Assembly (NCBI RefSeq): GCF_000235605.1
Contig: NC_016584.1
Coordinates: 3,336,001 to 3,400,000 of the forward strand
Origin: Desulfosporosinus orientis DSM 765
Lineage (GTDB): Bacteria; Bacillota; Desulfitobacteriia; Desulfitobacteriales; Desulfitobacteriaceae
DNA: 64,000 nt
Reading direction: 5' to 3'
How positions within the stretch are numbered: the stretch's first letter is position 1; the number at the start of each line of letters is the position of its first letter. A program made the position numbers and the translations under genes. The notes under the pieces are model-generated. The model was given only the letters and a program-made list of their open reading frames with translations. It was not told the origin of the DNA and did not search any database. This document shows, one piece after another, positions 55,631-64,000 of this stretch.

Positions 55631-57649
55631 TTACCAACCTTGGGCAATTGCCGTTTCGTTTTTCTCAGCGGTTTGTTTGTGAATACCTAATTTCCAGGTC
55701 CTATATTCTAATGCGTTTAAGAGTTTAGAAGCACCGATAACCGGATCCACTTCAAAAATAAAGTTGCCGCCGAACACATCATGGGCAATTTGAGTCGTAA
55801 TACCATAGACCAAGTCACTGCCTTCAACAGGCGGCAAACTTCCGACATGAGTTGGGAATCCTAATGTGACACACCAGGAACCGATAGCCACAGCTTTCTC
55901 ATGCATAGCCTCCGGAGCCGAGGCAACAAACGGTACTTTCGGGATATCTACTCCCAGTTCATTAGCCATAGCCACTGCCAAATCGGCAGCTCGACTGTTA
56001 TCCACACAGGAGCCGACATGGAAGACTAACGGCAGTCCCGTTGCTAATTGAGGATTGGCTGCTTCCAAAGTCTGAATAAAAGATTTAAGTCCTTCTCCGG
56101 CATAAGTATCCACTGCAGCAGGGGACATTAAGCCAAATTTAGCAAATGCACCTGAAGAACAACCAGTTGAAATAACTAAAACGTCATTTTTCACAAGCTC
56201 TTTTAAGACCGTTATATGGGATTCATCCTGATAGCGTTTAAGGTTGTTGCATCCGGCCATCAGGCAAACACCTTTGATCTGGCCGCTTAAGATAGCATCC
56301 GTTAATACAGAAATAGGGCGTTCGGGGTTGATCTTGGAGAATATTTCAGTTAGTGCTTCTACACTGAAACCTGCAACAAGCTTATGCTTTTCATTAGGTA
56401 TGGAAATCTTCTTAGGATCTCTCTTCTTATAGGCTTCAATTGCAATCCTGATAAGTTTCTTTGCATCCTCCATTGCCGTAGTGGTATTAAAGGCAACATG
56501 TTGAGCACTGGGAACTTTCATGATTGCTTCCGTTGTAATAACTTTGGTGTGATAACATTCTGCAAGAGTTTGTACAGCAGGATATATACATTGAATGTCC
56601 ACTACCATTGCTTCTAAGGCACCGGTCAAGATAGCCATTTCTTGAGAAGCTGATGACGTTGCTAAATAAACCCCTTCGCGCATGAGCAGCTCATTACCCG
56701 TACAGCAAATACCTACGACATTGACTCCTTCAGCCCCAACCTTAATAGCTTCATCTTTCATGGCTCGAGCTGCAGCAACAACCATTTCACTCAATACTGG
56801 ATTATGACCGTGGACAGCAATATTGACCATTTTAGGATTGATGACGCCTAAGTTAGCTTCAGACACGATTGGCTGGGGAACCCCAAATAAGACGTCACTA
56901 AGATTTGTGCCGATATATTCTCCGCCTAAATCAGCAAGGGCACTTTTAAGTCCTCCGAAAATGATATTTACAGGATCACTGTCAACCCCCATAGCTGTTT
57001 GAGCAAGAAGTTCTGTAACTGATCCGTCAATATTTTTAGGCATGATATTGGTGTGCTGGAATTTCCTGCGTCGTCCTTCCGTCATGAAGGAGTCCAGAAA
57101 TGCTAAGGGGCGGTCTTGATAGCGTCCAAAGTCTGCATAGCCAATCTCGACAACGTCTCTTAAAATGTCTTTTTCTTCACGATCCAGAGTTGAAATTCCA
57201 AGTTTCTCTGCTAACTTGCGCAATTTTTCAGGAGATTTAATTTCATAATCGTCTGCATGTCCATCAACTAACGCATGAGCTGTATGCAAAACGTGACGTG
57301 CGTGTTCTGAGTGGGATGCTGCACCTCCTGCAATCATTCGAACGATGTTTCTTGAAACGATAGTATAGGCTGATGCTCCACAGATTCCGCGGCTGCCGGG
57401 ACCATCCTCTTTCTTAATTCGGCAAGGGCCGGCAATACAGATGCGGCAGCAAATTCCTTTGTAGCCAAAGGCACACTGTGGCTGTTGAGCAACTGCCCGA
57501 TCAAAGACCGTTTCCACATTCTTGTCTTTAATCAATTCCAACATTTGTAGGGCACCAGGGTCGGTTGTACGAATGGGATTTTTGGCATCAACGACACGTG
57601 GTGCATCTGATGGTCGGGCGGTATGGGTTAAATCCCGATATCTAGGCAT
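55631..57649 (-). CDS. acsA: Carbon monoxide dehydrogenase catalytic subunit
   Basis: The 672-residue protein has the D/B-cluster cysteine pattern CAFGYKGICCRICIAGPCRI near residue 50, C-cluster ligands in GCNNLKRYQ, STGCSSGAFAKF and HVGSCVDNSRA, and the usual CooS/AcsA fold. It interconverts CO2 and CO and feeds CO to AcsB. Product runs to ETAIAQGW. It is 18 bp before acsB. Confidence 0.96.
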   Translation of the reverse strand: MPRYRDLTHTARPSDAPRVVDAKNPIRTTDPGALQMLELIKDKNVETVFDRAVAQQPQCAFGYKGICCRICIAGPCRIKKEDGPGSRGICGASAYTIVSRNIVRMIAGGAASHSEHARHVLHTAHALVDGHADDYEIKSPEKLRKLAEKLGISTLDREEKDILRDVVEIGYADFGRYQDRPLAFLDSFMTEGRRRKFQHTNIMPKNIDGSVTELLAQTAMGVDSDPVNIIFGGLKSALADLGGEYIGTNLSDVLFGVPQPIVSEANLGVINPKMVNIAVHGHNPVLSEMVVAAARAMKDEAIKVGAEGVNVVGICCTGNELLMREGVYLATSSASQEMAILTGALEAMVVDIQCIYPAVQTLAECYHTKVITTEAIMKVPSAQHVAFNTTTAMEDAKKLIRIAIEAYKKRDPKKISIPNEKHKLVAGFSVEALTEIFSKINPERPISVLTDAILSGQIKGVCLMAGCNNLKRYQDESHITVLKELVKNDVLVISTGCSSGAFAKFGLMSPAAVDTYAGEGLKSFIQTLEAANPQLATGLPLVFHVGSCVDNSRAADLAVAMANELGVDIPKVPFVASAPEAMHEKAVAIGSWCVTLGFPTHVGSLPPVEGSDLVYGITTQIAHDVFGGNFIFEVDPVIGASKLLNALEYRTWKLGIHKQTAEKNETAIAQGW

Positions 57650-57717
57650 GTTACACCCTCCTCTTTATTAAGATCTCTTCTCTAATACTCACTTCTTCTC
57701 TACCACCGAAACCTCTG

Positions 57718-58482
57718 TCATCTCCCTTCATTGGCAATTCTTTGGTAAATAGTATTAAGTTCAACTCCCAGAGACCCACCAGGCAATTCTATGCTGCCCG
57801 TATTTAAGGACATTTCCAACAGCTCTTCACTGTACGGGATAACGCCAATAAGCTGTTCTGAAGGAAATTGGTCTCTAAGAAAACTTTCATCTTTAGGGTT
57901 TCGCACTTTATTACCAACCACAACAACACGCGGTATGCCTAACTCAGAAGCTAACTGTTGAATAACTTTTACAGTCTGAACGCTCACTTTTGATGGTTCG
58001 GTAACAATGACCAAGACATCAACACCTAAAGCTGTACCACGAGTTAGTTGTTCAATCCCAGCACCCATATCCAAAATAACCGTGTCTTTTTCGCCAAGAA
58101 TTAATGAATTAACCAAGGCTCGAAGAAAGCTGTTTTCTTTGCAATAACATGAGGTCCCTCCCCCTTTAATATTGCCCATACGAAAAAACCTGAGATCCCC
58201 TATGGGAATACAGTAATCATCAAGAATATCATCAACATTAGGATTTAGGGGATAATAAGTCCCGCTTCCCCCCATACGTTCTTCAATTAGATCTTTCATA
58301 TCAACAATTGGTTTAAGAGTCGAGAGAACATCATCGGAGATTCCTAAAATGGTGCCAAGGCTGGCATCCGGGTCTGCGTCAACGGCCAAAACAGTGATAC
58401 CCTTATTCGATAGCCAGCGGGCAAAATTTGCGGCAAAGGTTGTCTTGCCCACACCACCCTTACCAGAAATTGCTATTTTCAA
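57718..58482 (-). CDS. cooC: CooC nickel-insertion ATPase for CODH
   Basis: TTG 58482 follows AAGGAG by nine bases; a GTG 21 bp further upstream overlaps that site. The 254-residue P-loop protein has GKGGVGKTTFAANFARWL, VDADPDASLGTILG and a CXC motif (CYCKENSF). Directly upstream of the CODH gene, it is the likely C-cluster nickel maturation factor. First gene of the operon; a second copy lies between acsV and acsD. Confidence 0.9.
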   Translation of the reverse strand: MKIAISGKGGVGKTTFAANFARWLSNKGITVLAVDADPDASLGTILGISDDVLSTLKPIVDMKDLIEERMGGSGTYYPLNPNVDDILDDYCIPIGDLRFFRMGNIKGGGTSCYCKENSFLRALVNSLILGEKDTVILDMGAGIEQLTRGTALGVDVLVIVTEPSKVSVQTVKVIQQLASELGIPRVVVVGNKVRNPKDESFLRDQFPSEQLIGVIPYSEELLEMSLNTGSIELPGGSLGVELNTIYQRIANEGR

Positions 58483-58822
58483 GAACCCCCACTCCTTCTC
58501 CACGTTAATTAAATCACTATTGTCACAATCTTGCGATTTTATTAACTATAATATTCTTTTTTTGTTGCATAAATCCTGCAAACTTTCTGAATATATTTTT
58601 TATTTTAGCCTATAATTTTCAAATTACAATATTAATTTAATCTATATCAGAATTTATTGTAATTTCTTTAATATTCAGTATATTTTGAAAATGGTACTAT
58701 AACTTTATTTTCTATGCATTTTAAATATAAGTTAGAGTAATGCAATTATGGACACCTGTATCTAATTGATTTATGCATTTCAGCATAGAAACTATTGTAA
58801 ACCTTCATTGTTTTTTAACAGT
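58483..58822. other. AT-rich region upstream of the acs operon
   Basis: It must contain the promoter of the cooC-acs operon, but no unambiguous -35/-10 pair was found. TTGTGACAATAGTGATTTAA just upstream of cooC weakly resembles a Crp/Fnr site. No ORF seen. Confidence 0.3.
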
Positions 58823-59683
58823 TTAGTTGAGTTTTGGCCAAGGATGAAATACGAGTCCAAAGGCGCCGGTGCCAACATGCGTTGCAATGACCGGCCCTGC
58901 TTCAAATAACCGCACTTCATGTTCCGGATAGCTTTTCTTAAGTTCACGAAGCAACAACATACCTTCCTCCGGAATATTGACATGCATTACACAAATTCGA
59001 TAATGTTCTCTACTTGAGATTGCTCTATCAAGTTCTTCCCGGACTCGCTGCCAAGCGCGAGATTTTGATCGCACTTTGTCAAAGACATCAATTTGACCGC
59101 TTTTATTAAAATAGAGGATTGGCTTAATTTGCAGCAAAGTTCCCAGGAGAGCCGCAGCTCCTCCAATTCGTCCACCTTTTCTCAAGTTTTCCAGTGTGTT
59201 AACGATGAAATATAACTCTGTTTGCTTTTCTAATTTTTGAAGTTGATTCATAATTTCTAAGGCACTTAAACCTTGCTCCGCCCATTCGGCAGCTGCCCAG
59301 GCTAAGACCCCTAGGCCTAATGCGGAAGATTTTGAGTCAAAAATATGTATTCTGGTGCTGGATGCCAATTCTTTTGCCATTTGAGCGGAATGAAGCGTTC
59401 CGCTGATCGCCGATGAGATGTGAATACTGACAATATCTACAACGCCTTTCGAAAACAGAGATTTGTACATCTCAAGAAATCTGCCGACAGAAGGTTGGGA
59501 AGTTGTTGATAAACCCGGGATATGACTCATTCTCTCAAAGTAAGTTTTATTGGTCAGTTCTGTTTCAGGAAAGGTCTCTTCCCCAACATTCACATTTAGG
59601 GGGACAACATTAATCTGATACTCTTCAAGGATATCCTTCGTCAAATATCCTGTAGAATCCATCACAATCCCAATTTTCCTCAA
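58823..59683 (-). CDS. DegV family fatty-acid-binding protein
   Basis: The 286-residue protein has DSTGYLTKDILEEYQINVVPL, ISSAISGTLHSAQMAKEL and FNKSGQIDVFDKVRSK as in DegV proteins, which bind fatty acids in the cytosol and may feed FakA/phospholipid pathways. Start MRKIGIVMDSTGYL. No FakA is adjacent. Confidence 0.9.
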   Translation of the reverse strand: MRKIGIVMDSTGYLTKDILEEYQINVVPLNVNVGEETFPETELTNKTYFERMSHIPGLSTTSQPSVGRFLEMYKSLFSKGVVDIVSIHISSAISGTLHSAQMAKELASSTRIHIFDSKSSALGLGVLAWAAAEWAEQGLSALEIMNQLQKLEKQTELYFIVNTLENLRKGGRIGGAAALLGTLLQIKPILYFNKSGQIDVFDKVRSKSRAWQRVREELDRAISSREHYRICVMHVNIPEEGMLLLRELKKSYPEHEVRLFEAGPVIATHVGTGAFGLVFHPWPKLN

Positions 59684-59974
59684 ATCAATTCTCTCCCTCT
59701 TGTAAAAAACCCCTTGGAAACATCTGTATTTATTGACTTGTCTAAAGTATATCTTAAAATAAATGGTGTAGCAATCTCATGACCGAACAAAAGGACAAGT
59801 TTGTTTCAAAATGACATTTGTTTTACCTATTCTGAACATATAGCGTTCTTACTTCTTTATAGGGCTATTCTATAATACAATCCAAAATTTATCAATGAAT
59901 AGTCATTCATTTTTGTCATAATAAGACAAAATAGGTTTCTTTAAACGATTTAAAGAATTTTAGAAATGAAATGG
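59684..59974. other. AT-rich intergenic region, no gene seen
   Basis: Between degV and tRNA-Pro I find no convincing ORF or conserved structure. The degV promoter presumably lies here. Confidence 0.4.
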
Positions 59975-60003
59975 TTGACAGGATTAAAACGATTTGTTAA
60001 TAT
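59975..60003 (+). promoter_or_regulatory. Consensus promoter of tRNA-Pro
   Basis: TTGACA (59975-59980), 17 bp, TAATAT (59998-60003), 19 bp before the tRNA. Confidence 0.85.
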
Positions 60004-60022
60004 GAAATTCGTTCCAATGATT

Positions 60023-60099
60023 CGGGGCGTAGCGCAGTTTGGTAGCGCGCTTGGTTCGGGACCAAGAGGCCGCAGGTTCAAATCCTGTCGCCCCGACCA
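60023..60099 (+). tRNA. tRNA-Pro (anticodon CGG)
   Basis: A cloverleaf with acceptor CGGGGCG/CGCCCCG, D arm GCGCAGTTTGGTAGCGC, anticodon stem CTTGG/CCAAG with loop TTCGGGA giving anticodon CGG, T arm GGTTCAAATCC and encoded CCA. 77 nt. Confidence 0.96.
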
Positions 60100-60146
60100 C
60101 TGTGAGTTTCAGTGGGAATTTAAACTATCGTTATAATTGTTATTTA

Positions 60147-60184
60147 GAATCCACTCATCTTTTAATAGATTAGTGGATTCTTTT
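60147..60184 (+). terminator. Terminator of tRNA-Pro
   Basis: GAATCCACT (60147-60155) pairs with AGTGGATTC (60172-60180), followed by TTTTAC. Confidence 0.75.
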
Positions 60185-60376
60185 ACACTATATTCATGAA
60201 TGTCGATTAAAAAGTTAAATTATAACCATATAATCTTAATTTACTTATGACATATTTTAAATTATTTGTTAAAGATAATTATGATTTTACTTAAAATAAC
60301 ACAAAATATTTTATATTAATTTGAAAAATAATAATATTTAAATTGAGTTTTAAAACTATAATTGAGGGGTTTTGTA

Positions 60377-60943
60377 ATGTTAAAAGGTAATAAAACGATA
60401 ATCCGTGCTGTTGAAGAAGATGATATTCAGGACCTCTATCAATGGTATAATGATCAAGAGGTTAATCTTTGGTCTAGTGGAGCTTGGCCCCTGAATACCC
60501 TACATAACAAAGAACAGATAGCTGCAAAGTTTCTTGATGGAGGTCCCGATATTTATCGGTACTCCTTATTAACAGAGAATGAACAGCTTATCGGATCAAT
60601 AGGCTTTAAAGATATTAATGTACCGGCCAGATCCGTATCAATTTATATTGTTATCGGCAATAAATCCTACTGGGGTAAAGGTTATGGTACGGATGCCTTA
60701 ATTACTTTTTCGCGATTTCTTTTTACGCAGTGGAATTTCCATCGCATTTCTCTCGATACATGGTCTGAGAATACCCGAGCAATTTATGCCTATCAAAAAG
60801 TAGGGTTTAAAATCGAAGGCCGTCAACGAGAGGCTCGTTTTGTGTTAGGCAGCTATCATGATTCTATTCTCATGGGTTTATTGCGAAATGAATTTCTTGA
60901 ATTGCATGGTACAAAGGATTATAAAGTAACTGGTAATTTATAG
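60377..60943 (+). CDS. GNAT acetyltransferase (RimJ/RimL type)
   Basis: The start was moved to ATG 60377, seven bases after GAGGGG. The 188-residue GNAT protein has the acetyl-CoA-binding NKSYWGKGYGTDALI and terminal YQKVGFKIEGRQREA typical of RimJ/RimL. Substrate unknown; N-terminal or small-molecule amine acetylation is plausible. Confidence 0.88.
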   Translation: MLKGNKTIIRAVEEDDIQDLYQWYNDQEVNLWSSGAWPLNTLHNKEQIAAKFLDGGPDIYRYSLLTENEQLIGSIGFKDINVPARSVSIYIVIGNKSYWGKGYGTDALITFSRFLFTQWNFHRISLDTWSENTRAIYAYQKVGFKIEGRQREARFVLGSYHDSILMGLLRNEFLELHGTKDYKVTGNL

Positions 60944-60997
60944 GGTTGCTAAAATTGGGAGTCTGAAGTAAACTATAAACAATTACAAAAAGTAGAA

Positions 60998-61107
60998 ATC
61001 CTCTGGGGTTGGGTGAGATTCCCTACCGGCGGTAAAGCCCGCGAGCCTTTGGCAGATCTGGTGAAATTCCAGAGCCGACAGTTAGAGTCTGGATGAGAAG
61101 AGGAACA
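60998..61107 (+). promoter_or_regulatory. FMN riboswitch (RFN element)
   Basis: The RFN signature is clear: GGGGTTGGGTGAGATTCCC, ACCGGCGGTAAAGCCCGCGA, and CCAGAGCCGACAGTTAGA ending in TGGATGAGAAGAGG, as in the conserved stems P2-P6. FMN binding shuts down the downstream riboflavin genes by the terminator at 61152. Located immediately upstream of ribD. Confidence 0.96.
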
Positions 61108-61151
61108 GTTTAATGGCGTTTATACGCTTTTATTATCCTGTGTCTTTATTC

Positions 61152-61181
61152 AGCACCTAGAGAATGATAGGTGCTTTTTTA
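61152..61181 (+). terminator. Riboswitch expression-platform terminator
   Basis: AGCACCT (61152-61158) pairs with AGGTGCT (61169-61175), followed by TTTTT. Formed when FMN is bound, it would stop ribD-ribE-ribBA transcription. Confidence 0.9.
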
Positions 61182-61249
61182 TTTCTACTTTTGTACTTTT
61201 GCACCTTTTTGGAGACACTAAATTATGATCAATTTAGAAAGGGATTTTC

Positions 61250-62359
61250 ATGAGCCAAACATATTCTTCTGATAAAATTGATGAAAAATTTATGAGAAGA
61301 GCCTTTGAACTTGCGATCATGGCCTTGGGCAGAACCAGCCCCAATCCCCTGGTTGGGTGTGTTATTGTCCATGATGACCAAATTGTTGGTGAAGGCTATC
61401 ATCATAAAGCCGGAACCCCCCATGCTGAAGTCCATGCTCTTGCCGCTGCGGGTGATAAGGCTCATGGTGCAACTGCTTACGTTACCTTAGAACCATGTTC
61501 TCATTTCGGACGAACACCACCTTGTGCCGATGCCTTAATTCGTGCTCAAGTTCATAGAGTTATAATAGCCATGGAAGATCCTAATCCTCTTGTTGCCGGC
61601 CAGGGTATCAACCGCCTTCGTGAAGCCGGAATTCAAGTTGAAGTTGGCTTGCTCAGGGAAGAAGCTTTGCTGATGAATGAAGTCTTTGTTAAGGCAATTA
61701 CAACAGGTTTACCTTTTGTAGTTTATAAATCGGCCATGACTTTAGATGGAAAAATAGCTACTGAAACCGGTGATTCCCAATGGATTAGTAATGAAGCTTC
61801 GCGGAGCTATGTACATGAGCTGCGTGACCGCTATGATGTTATCCTTGTAGGAAGTGAAACAGCAATCCACGATAACCCTGCTCTCACTTGCCGTCTTCCC
61901 AATGGTAAAGACCCGATTCGCTTAATTGTTGATGGAATGCTGCGTATTGACGAACATGCTCAAGTTCTAAATTCTTCCAAACAAAGTCCCTGTATCATTG
62001 CAACTTCACGGTCAGCATCAGAAGAGAAACTTAATCGTTTTAAAAACCTTGAACATGTAGAGGTATGGCAATACGATGTTGAAAGATATGTTCCTCTTAA
62101 TATGCTAATGCGAGATCTTGTTCATCGCGGCTGGACAAGCGTTTTACTTGAAGGCGGCGGCAAGCTGGCAGGTGCCTTTTTGCAAGAGAAGCTTATCGAT
62201 AAAGTCGAATTATTTATCGCTCCAAAATTCATCGGAGGGAATGGCCCCTCTCCCCTCTCGGGTCTCCATATTCAACGCATGGCTGATGCTATTATGCTCC
62301 ATAATATTAATGTTGACATTCGCTCAGGAGATCTTCATGTTTGGGGATACATCCGCTAA
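61250..62359 (+). CDS. ribD: RibD, bifunctional riboflavin deaminase/reductase
   Basis: The 369-residue enzyme has a cytidine-deaminase-like N-terminal half with zinc ligands HAEVHAL and EPCSHFGRTPPC, and a C-terminal reductase half (about 150-369, SAMTLDGKIATETGDSQWIS, LLEGGGKLAGAFL). It deaminates and reduces the GTP cyclohydrolase II product in riboflavin synthesis. AGAAAGGGA precedes the ATG. First gene under the FMN riboswitch. Confidence 0.96.
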   Translation: MSQTYSSDKIDEKFMRRAFELAIMALGRTSPNPLVGCVIVHDDQIVGEGYHHKAGTPHAEVHALAAAGDKAHGATAYVTLEPCSHFGRTPPCADALIRAQVHRVIIAMEDPNPLVAGQGINRLREAGIQVEVGLLREEALLMNEVFVKAITTGLPFVVYKSAMTLDGKIATETGDSQWISNEASRSYVHELRDRYDVILVGSETAIHDNPALTCRLPNGKDPIRLIVDGMLRIDEHAQVLNSSKQSPCIIATSRSASEEKLNRFKNLEHVEVWQYDVERYVPLNMLMRDLVHRGWTSVLLEGGGKLAGAFLQEKLIDKVELFIAPKFIGGNGPSPLSGLHIQRMADAIMLHNINVDIRSGDLHVWGYIR

Positions 62360-62418
62360 AGCTCTTTGATAATGTTCATTATATTTCTTGAAACCAGATG
62401 CATTAGGGAGGAGATAAC

Positions 62419-63072
62419 ATGTTTACCGGAATAGTAGAAGAACTAGGCATCATCCGCTCTCTTCGCCTCTTGCCGGATTCAGGTCAGCTTACCATAGAAG
62501 CAAAAAAAGTTCTGGAAGGAACACAAATTGGAGACAGTATTGCTGTTAACGGAGTTTGCTTAACGGTTATCTCATTAAGCGATCATCAATTCACTGTTGA
62601 TGTCATGGCTGAAACCTTAGAGAAAACCAATCTGGCTGAATTAAAAAACGGCAGTCATGTCAACCTAGAACGTGCTTTACAGCTTCAATCCCGTCTAGGC
62701 GGGCATTTAGTCAGCGGACATGTCGATGGTATCGGCAGTATACGGAGAATCGCCCCCTGGGGTATTGCCCAAGTTTATGAAATTAATGCCCCACCTGCCC
62801 TTCTTTCGTATATGCTTCCAAAGGGATCCATCGCCATAGATGGAATCTCTTTAACACTGATTGATGTGGAAGAGGATTATTTTTCAGTTTCGTTAATCCC
62901 TCACACGTTTAAGGAAACTACTTTAGGATTAAAAGGAATTGGTAAAAGTGTCAACCTTGAAACAGATCTGATCGGAAAATATGTAGCCCGTCTTATGGGG
63001 ATTAATAAACCCTCGGGCAAAACAAAATCTAATCTTTCCCTTAGTTTTTTAGCGGAGAATGGATTCATTTAA
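62419..63072 (+). CDS. ribE: Riboflavin synthase alpha subunit RibE
   Basis: The 217-residue protein carries two lumazine-binding repeats (MFTGIVEELGIIRSLR and IAVNGVCLTVIS; then MLPKGSIAIDGISLTLIDVEED). It dismutates two lumazines to riboflavin. GGGAGGAG lies before the ATG. It is 59 bp after ribD. Confidence 0.95.
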   Translation: MFTGIVEELGIIRSLRLLPDSGQLTIEAKKVLEGTQIGDSIAVNGVCLTVISLSDHQFTVDVMAETLEKTNLAELKNGSHVNLERALQLQSRLGGHLVSGHVDGIGSIRRIAPWGIAQVYEINAPPALLSYMLPKGSIAIDGISLTLIDVEEDYFSVSLIPHTFKETTLGLKGIGKSVNLETDLIGKYVARLMGINKPSGKTKSNLSLSFLAENGFI

Positions 63073-63111
63073 TTACGAACTATTAATTTGAACTAGAGGA
63101 GTGAAAGACTA

Positions 63112-64000
63112 ATGTTTAATACCGTAGAAGAAGCTATCGAAGATATACGTCAAGGTAAGATGATTGTGATGGTGGATGATGAGGACCGCGAAAATGAGGG
63201 CGACCTTGTCATGGCAGCCGAAATGGCGACCCCTGAAGCCATTAATTTCATGGCAACCTATGGCCGGGGATTAATATGCGTTCCATTGACCAAAGACCGA
63301 ATCCACGCTTTACAACTCGAACAGATGGTAACCAACAATACTGATCCTCACGGTACAGCTTTCACTGTCAGTGTGGATGCAGTGACCAGTACCACAGGAA
63401 TATCTGCTTTTGAACGTGCGGAAACGGTTAGAGTCCTTGTAAATCCTAATAGCAAGCCCTCTGATTTGCAGCGTCCCGGACACATTTTCCCCCTTCAGGC
63501 TCGGGAAGGCGGAGTTTTAGTTCGTGCAGGCCACACAGAAGGCTCAGTGGATTTGGCTCGTCTTGCAGGACTCCAGCCTGCAGGTCTAATCTGTGAAGTT
63601 ATGAATGAAGATGGAACCATGGCCAGAGTACCTGACTTGAAATTATTTATTCAGAAACACAACCTAAAGATGATTACTTTAAAAGATTTAATCAGTTATC
63701 GTCGACAATCTGAGAAACTCATTGAAAGAGTTGAGAGTATTCATCTGCCCACAGGCTTTGGTGATTTTCGTGCTGTAGGCTACCTTAGCATTCTCGATAA
63801 AGAGGAACATGTGGCTTTAGTCAAAGGAGACGTGGATGATGGGAAGCCTGTCCTTGTCCGAGTCCACTCCGAGTGTCTGACCGGAGATGTTTTTCACTCC
63901 CGCCGCTGTGATTGCGGAGACCAGCTTGCCGCAGCCATGGACGCAATAGAACGTGAAGGACGAGGAGTACTGCTCTATATGCGTCAAGAAGGGCGCGGGA
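63112..64000 (+). CDS. ribBA: RibBA, bifunctional DHBP synthase/GTP cyclohydrolase II (truncated)
   Basis: Start ATG 63112 follows GAGGAG. 296 codons are visible. The N-terminal DHBP synthase domain ([39 protein letters not shown]) is complete, followed by the start of the GTP cyclohydrolase II domain with zinc-cysteine motif [21 protein letters not shown], cut off by the window edge. It makes the two starting compounds of riboflavin. ribH is likely next. Confidence 0.95.
   Translation, partial: MFNTVEEAIEDIRQGKMIVMVDDEDRENEGDLVMAAEMATPEAINFMATYGRGLICVPLTKDRIHALQLEQMVTNNTDPHGTAFTVSVDAVTSTTGISAFERAETVRVLVNPNSKPSDLQRPGHIFPLQAREGGVLVRAGHTEGSVDLARLAGLQPAGLICEVMNEDGTMARVPDLKLFIQKHNLKMITLKDLISYRRQSEKLIERVESIHLPTGFGDFRAVGYLSILDKEEHVALVKGDVDDGKPVLVRVHSECLTGDVFHSRRCDCGDQLAAAMDAIEREGRGVLLYMRQEGRG

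Overview
The window looks like chromosomal DNA of a low-GC, endospore-forming, strictly anaerobic Firmicute of the Peptococcaceae (Desulfosporosinus/Desulfitobacterium type). The reasons are a complete CODH/acetyl-CoA synthase (Wood-Ljungdahl) operon, a FixABCX-type ETF cluster whose alpha subunit carries a ferredoxin domain, a siroheme/Fe-S sulfite-reductase-like protein, a nickel-pincer (lar) operon, DnaD/DnaI and DegS/DegU homologues, and strong GGAGG ribosome binding sites with many TTG/GTG starts. Genus-level assignment is inference. I see no rRNA, CRISPR array, phage or recognisable insertion sequence.

Layout. 1-2.5 kb: start of an etfB-like gene running off the left edge, a 39-codon small ORF with its own terminator, and a Crp/Fnr regulator convergent with the siroheme/Fe-S protein. 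2.6-9.9 kb: a phosphate-starvation block (phoU, pstB, pstA, pstC, pstS, a PhoB/PhoP-type response regulator, then an MGDG-synthase-like glycosyltransferase and a zinc phospholipase C). Three promoters here share one four-times-11-bp Pho-box layout, and a partial version sits before the phospholipase/glycosyltransferase operon. 10-14 kb: a GGDEF-EAL-CBS-GGDEF protein and a chemoreceptor. 14-19 kb: small metabolic and unknown genes (thioesterase, hydrolase, MazG-like, DUF1847, DUF4317) and tRNA-Lys. 19-26 kb: PepV-type dipeptidase, SpoVD-like PBP, then larE-larB-larC-rhomboid. 26-30 kb: fixABCX. 30-47 kb: trxB, UPF0182, envelope proteins including a phosphodiester glycosidase, OsmC, PHP, dnaI/dnaD, HD, beta-CASP RNase, degU/degS. 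47-58.5 kb: acs operon in the order cooC-acsA-acsB-acsC-acsV-cooC2-acsD-acsE. 58.8-64 kb: degV, tRNA-Pro, a GNAT, and an FMN riboswitch driving ribD-ribE-ribBA (truncated at the right edge).

How it works together. The acs genes make acetyl-CoA from CO2/CO and methyl-THF. Two CooC-like ATPases and RACo maintain the metal centres and the corrinoid. FixABCX and thioredoxin reductase handle flavin-based electron flow, and the riboflavin operon supplies the flavins. The most interesting proposal is that the zinc phospholipase C (no signal peptide, zinc ligands conserved) and the adjoining diacylglycerol-glycosyltransferase-like protein form a Pho-controlled lipid-remodelling module: phospholipid is cleaved to diacylglycerol, which is then glycosylated, so phosphate is saved. 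The gene order and promoter repeats are seen directly. The pathway is inferred.
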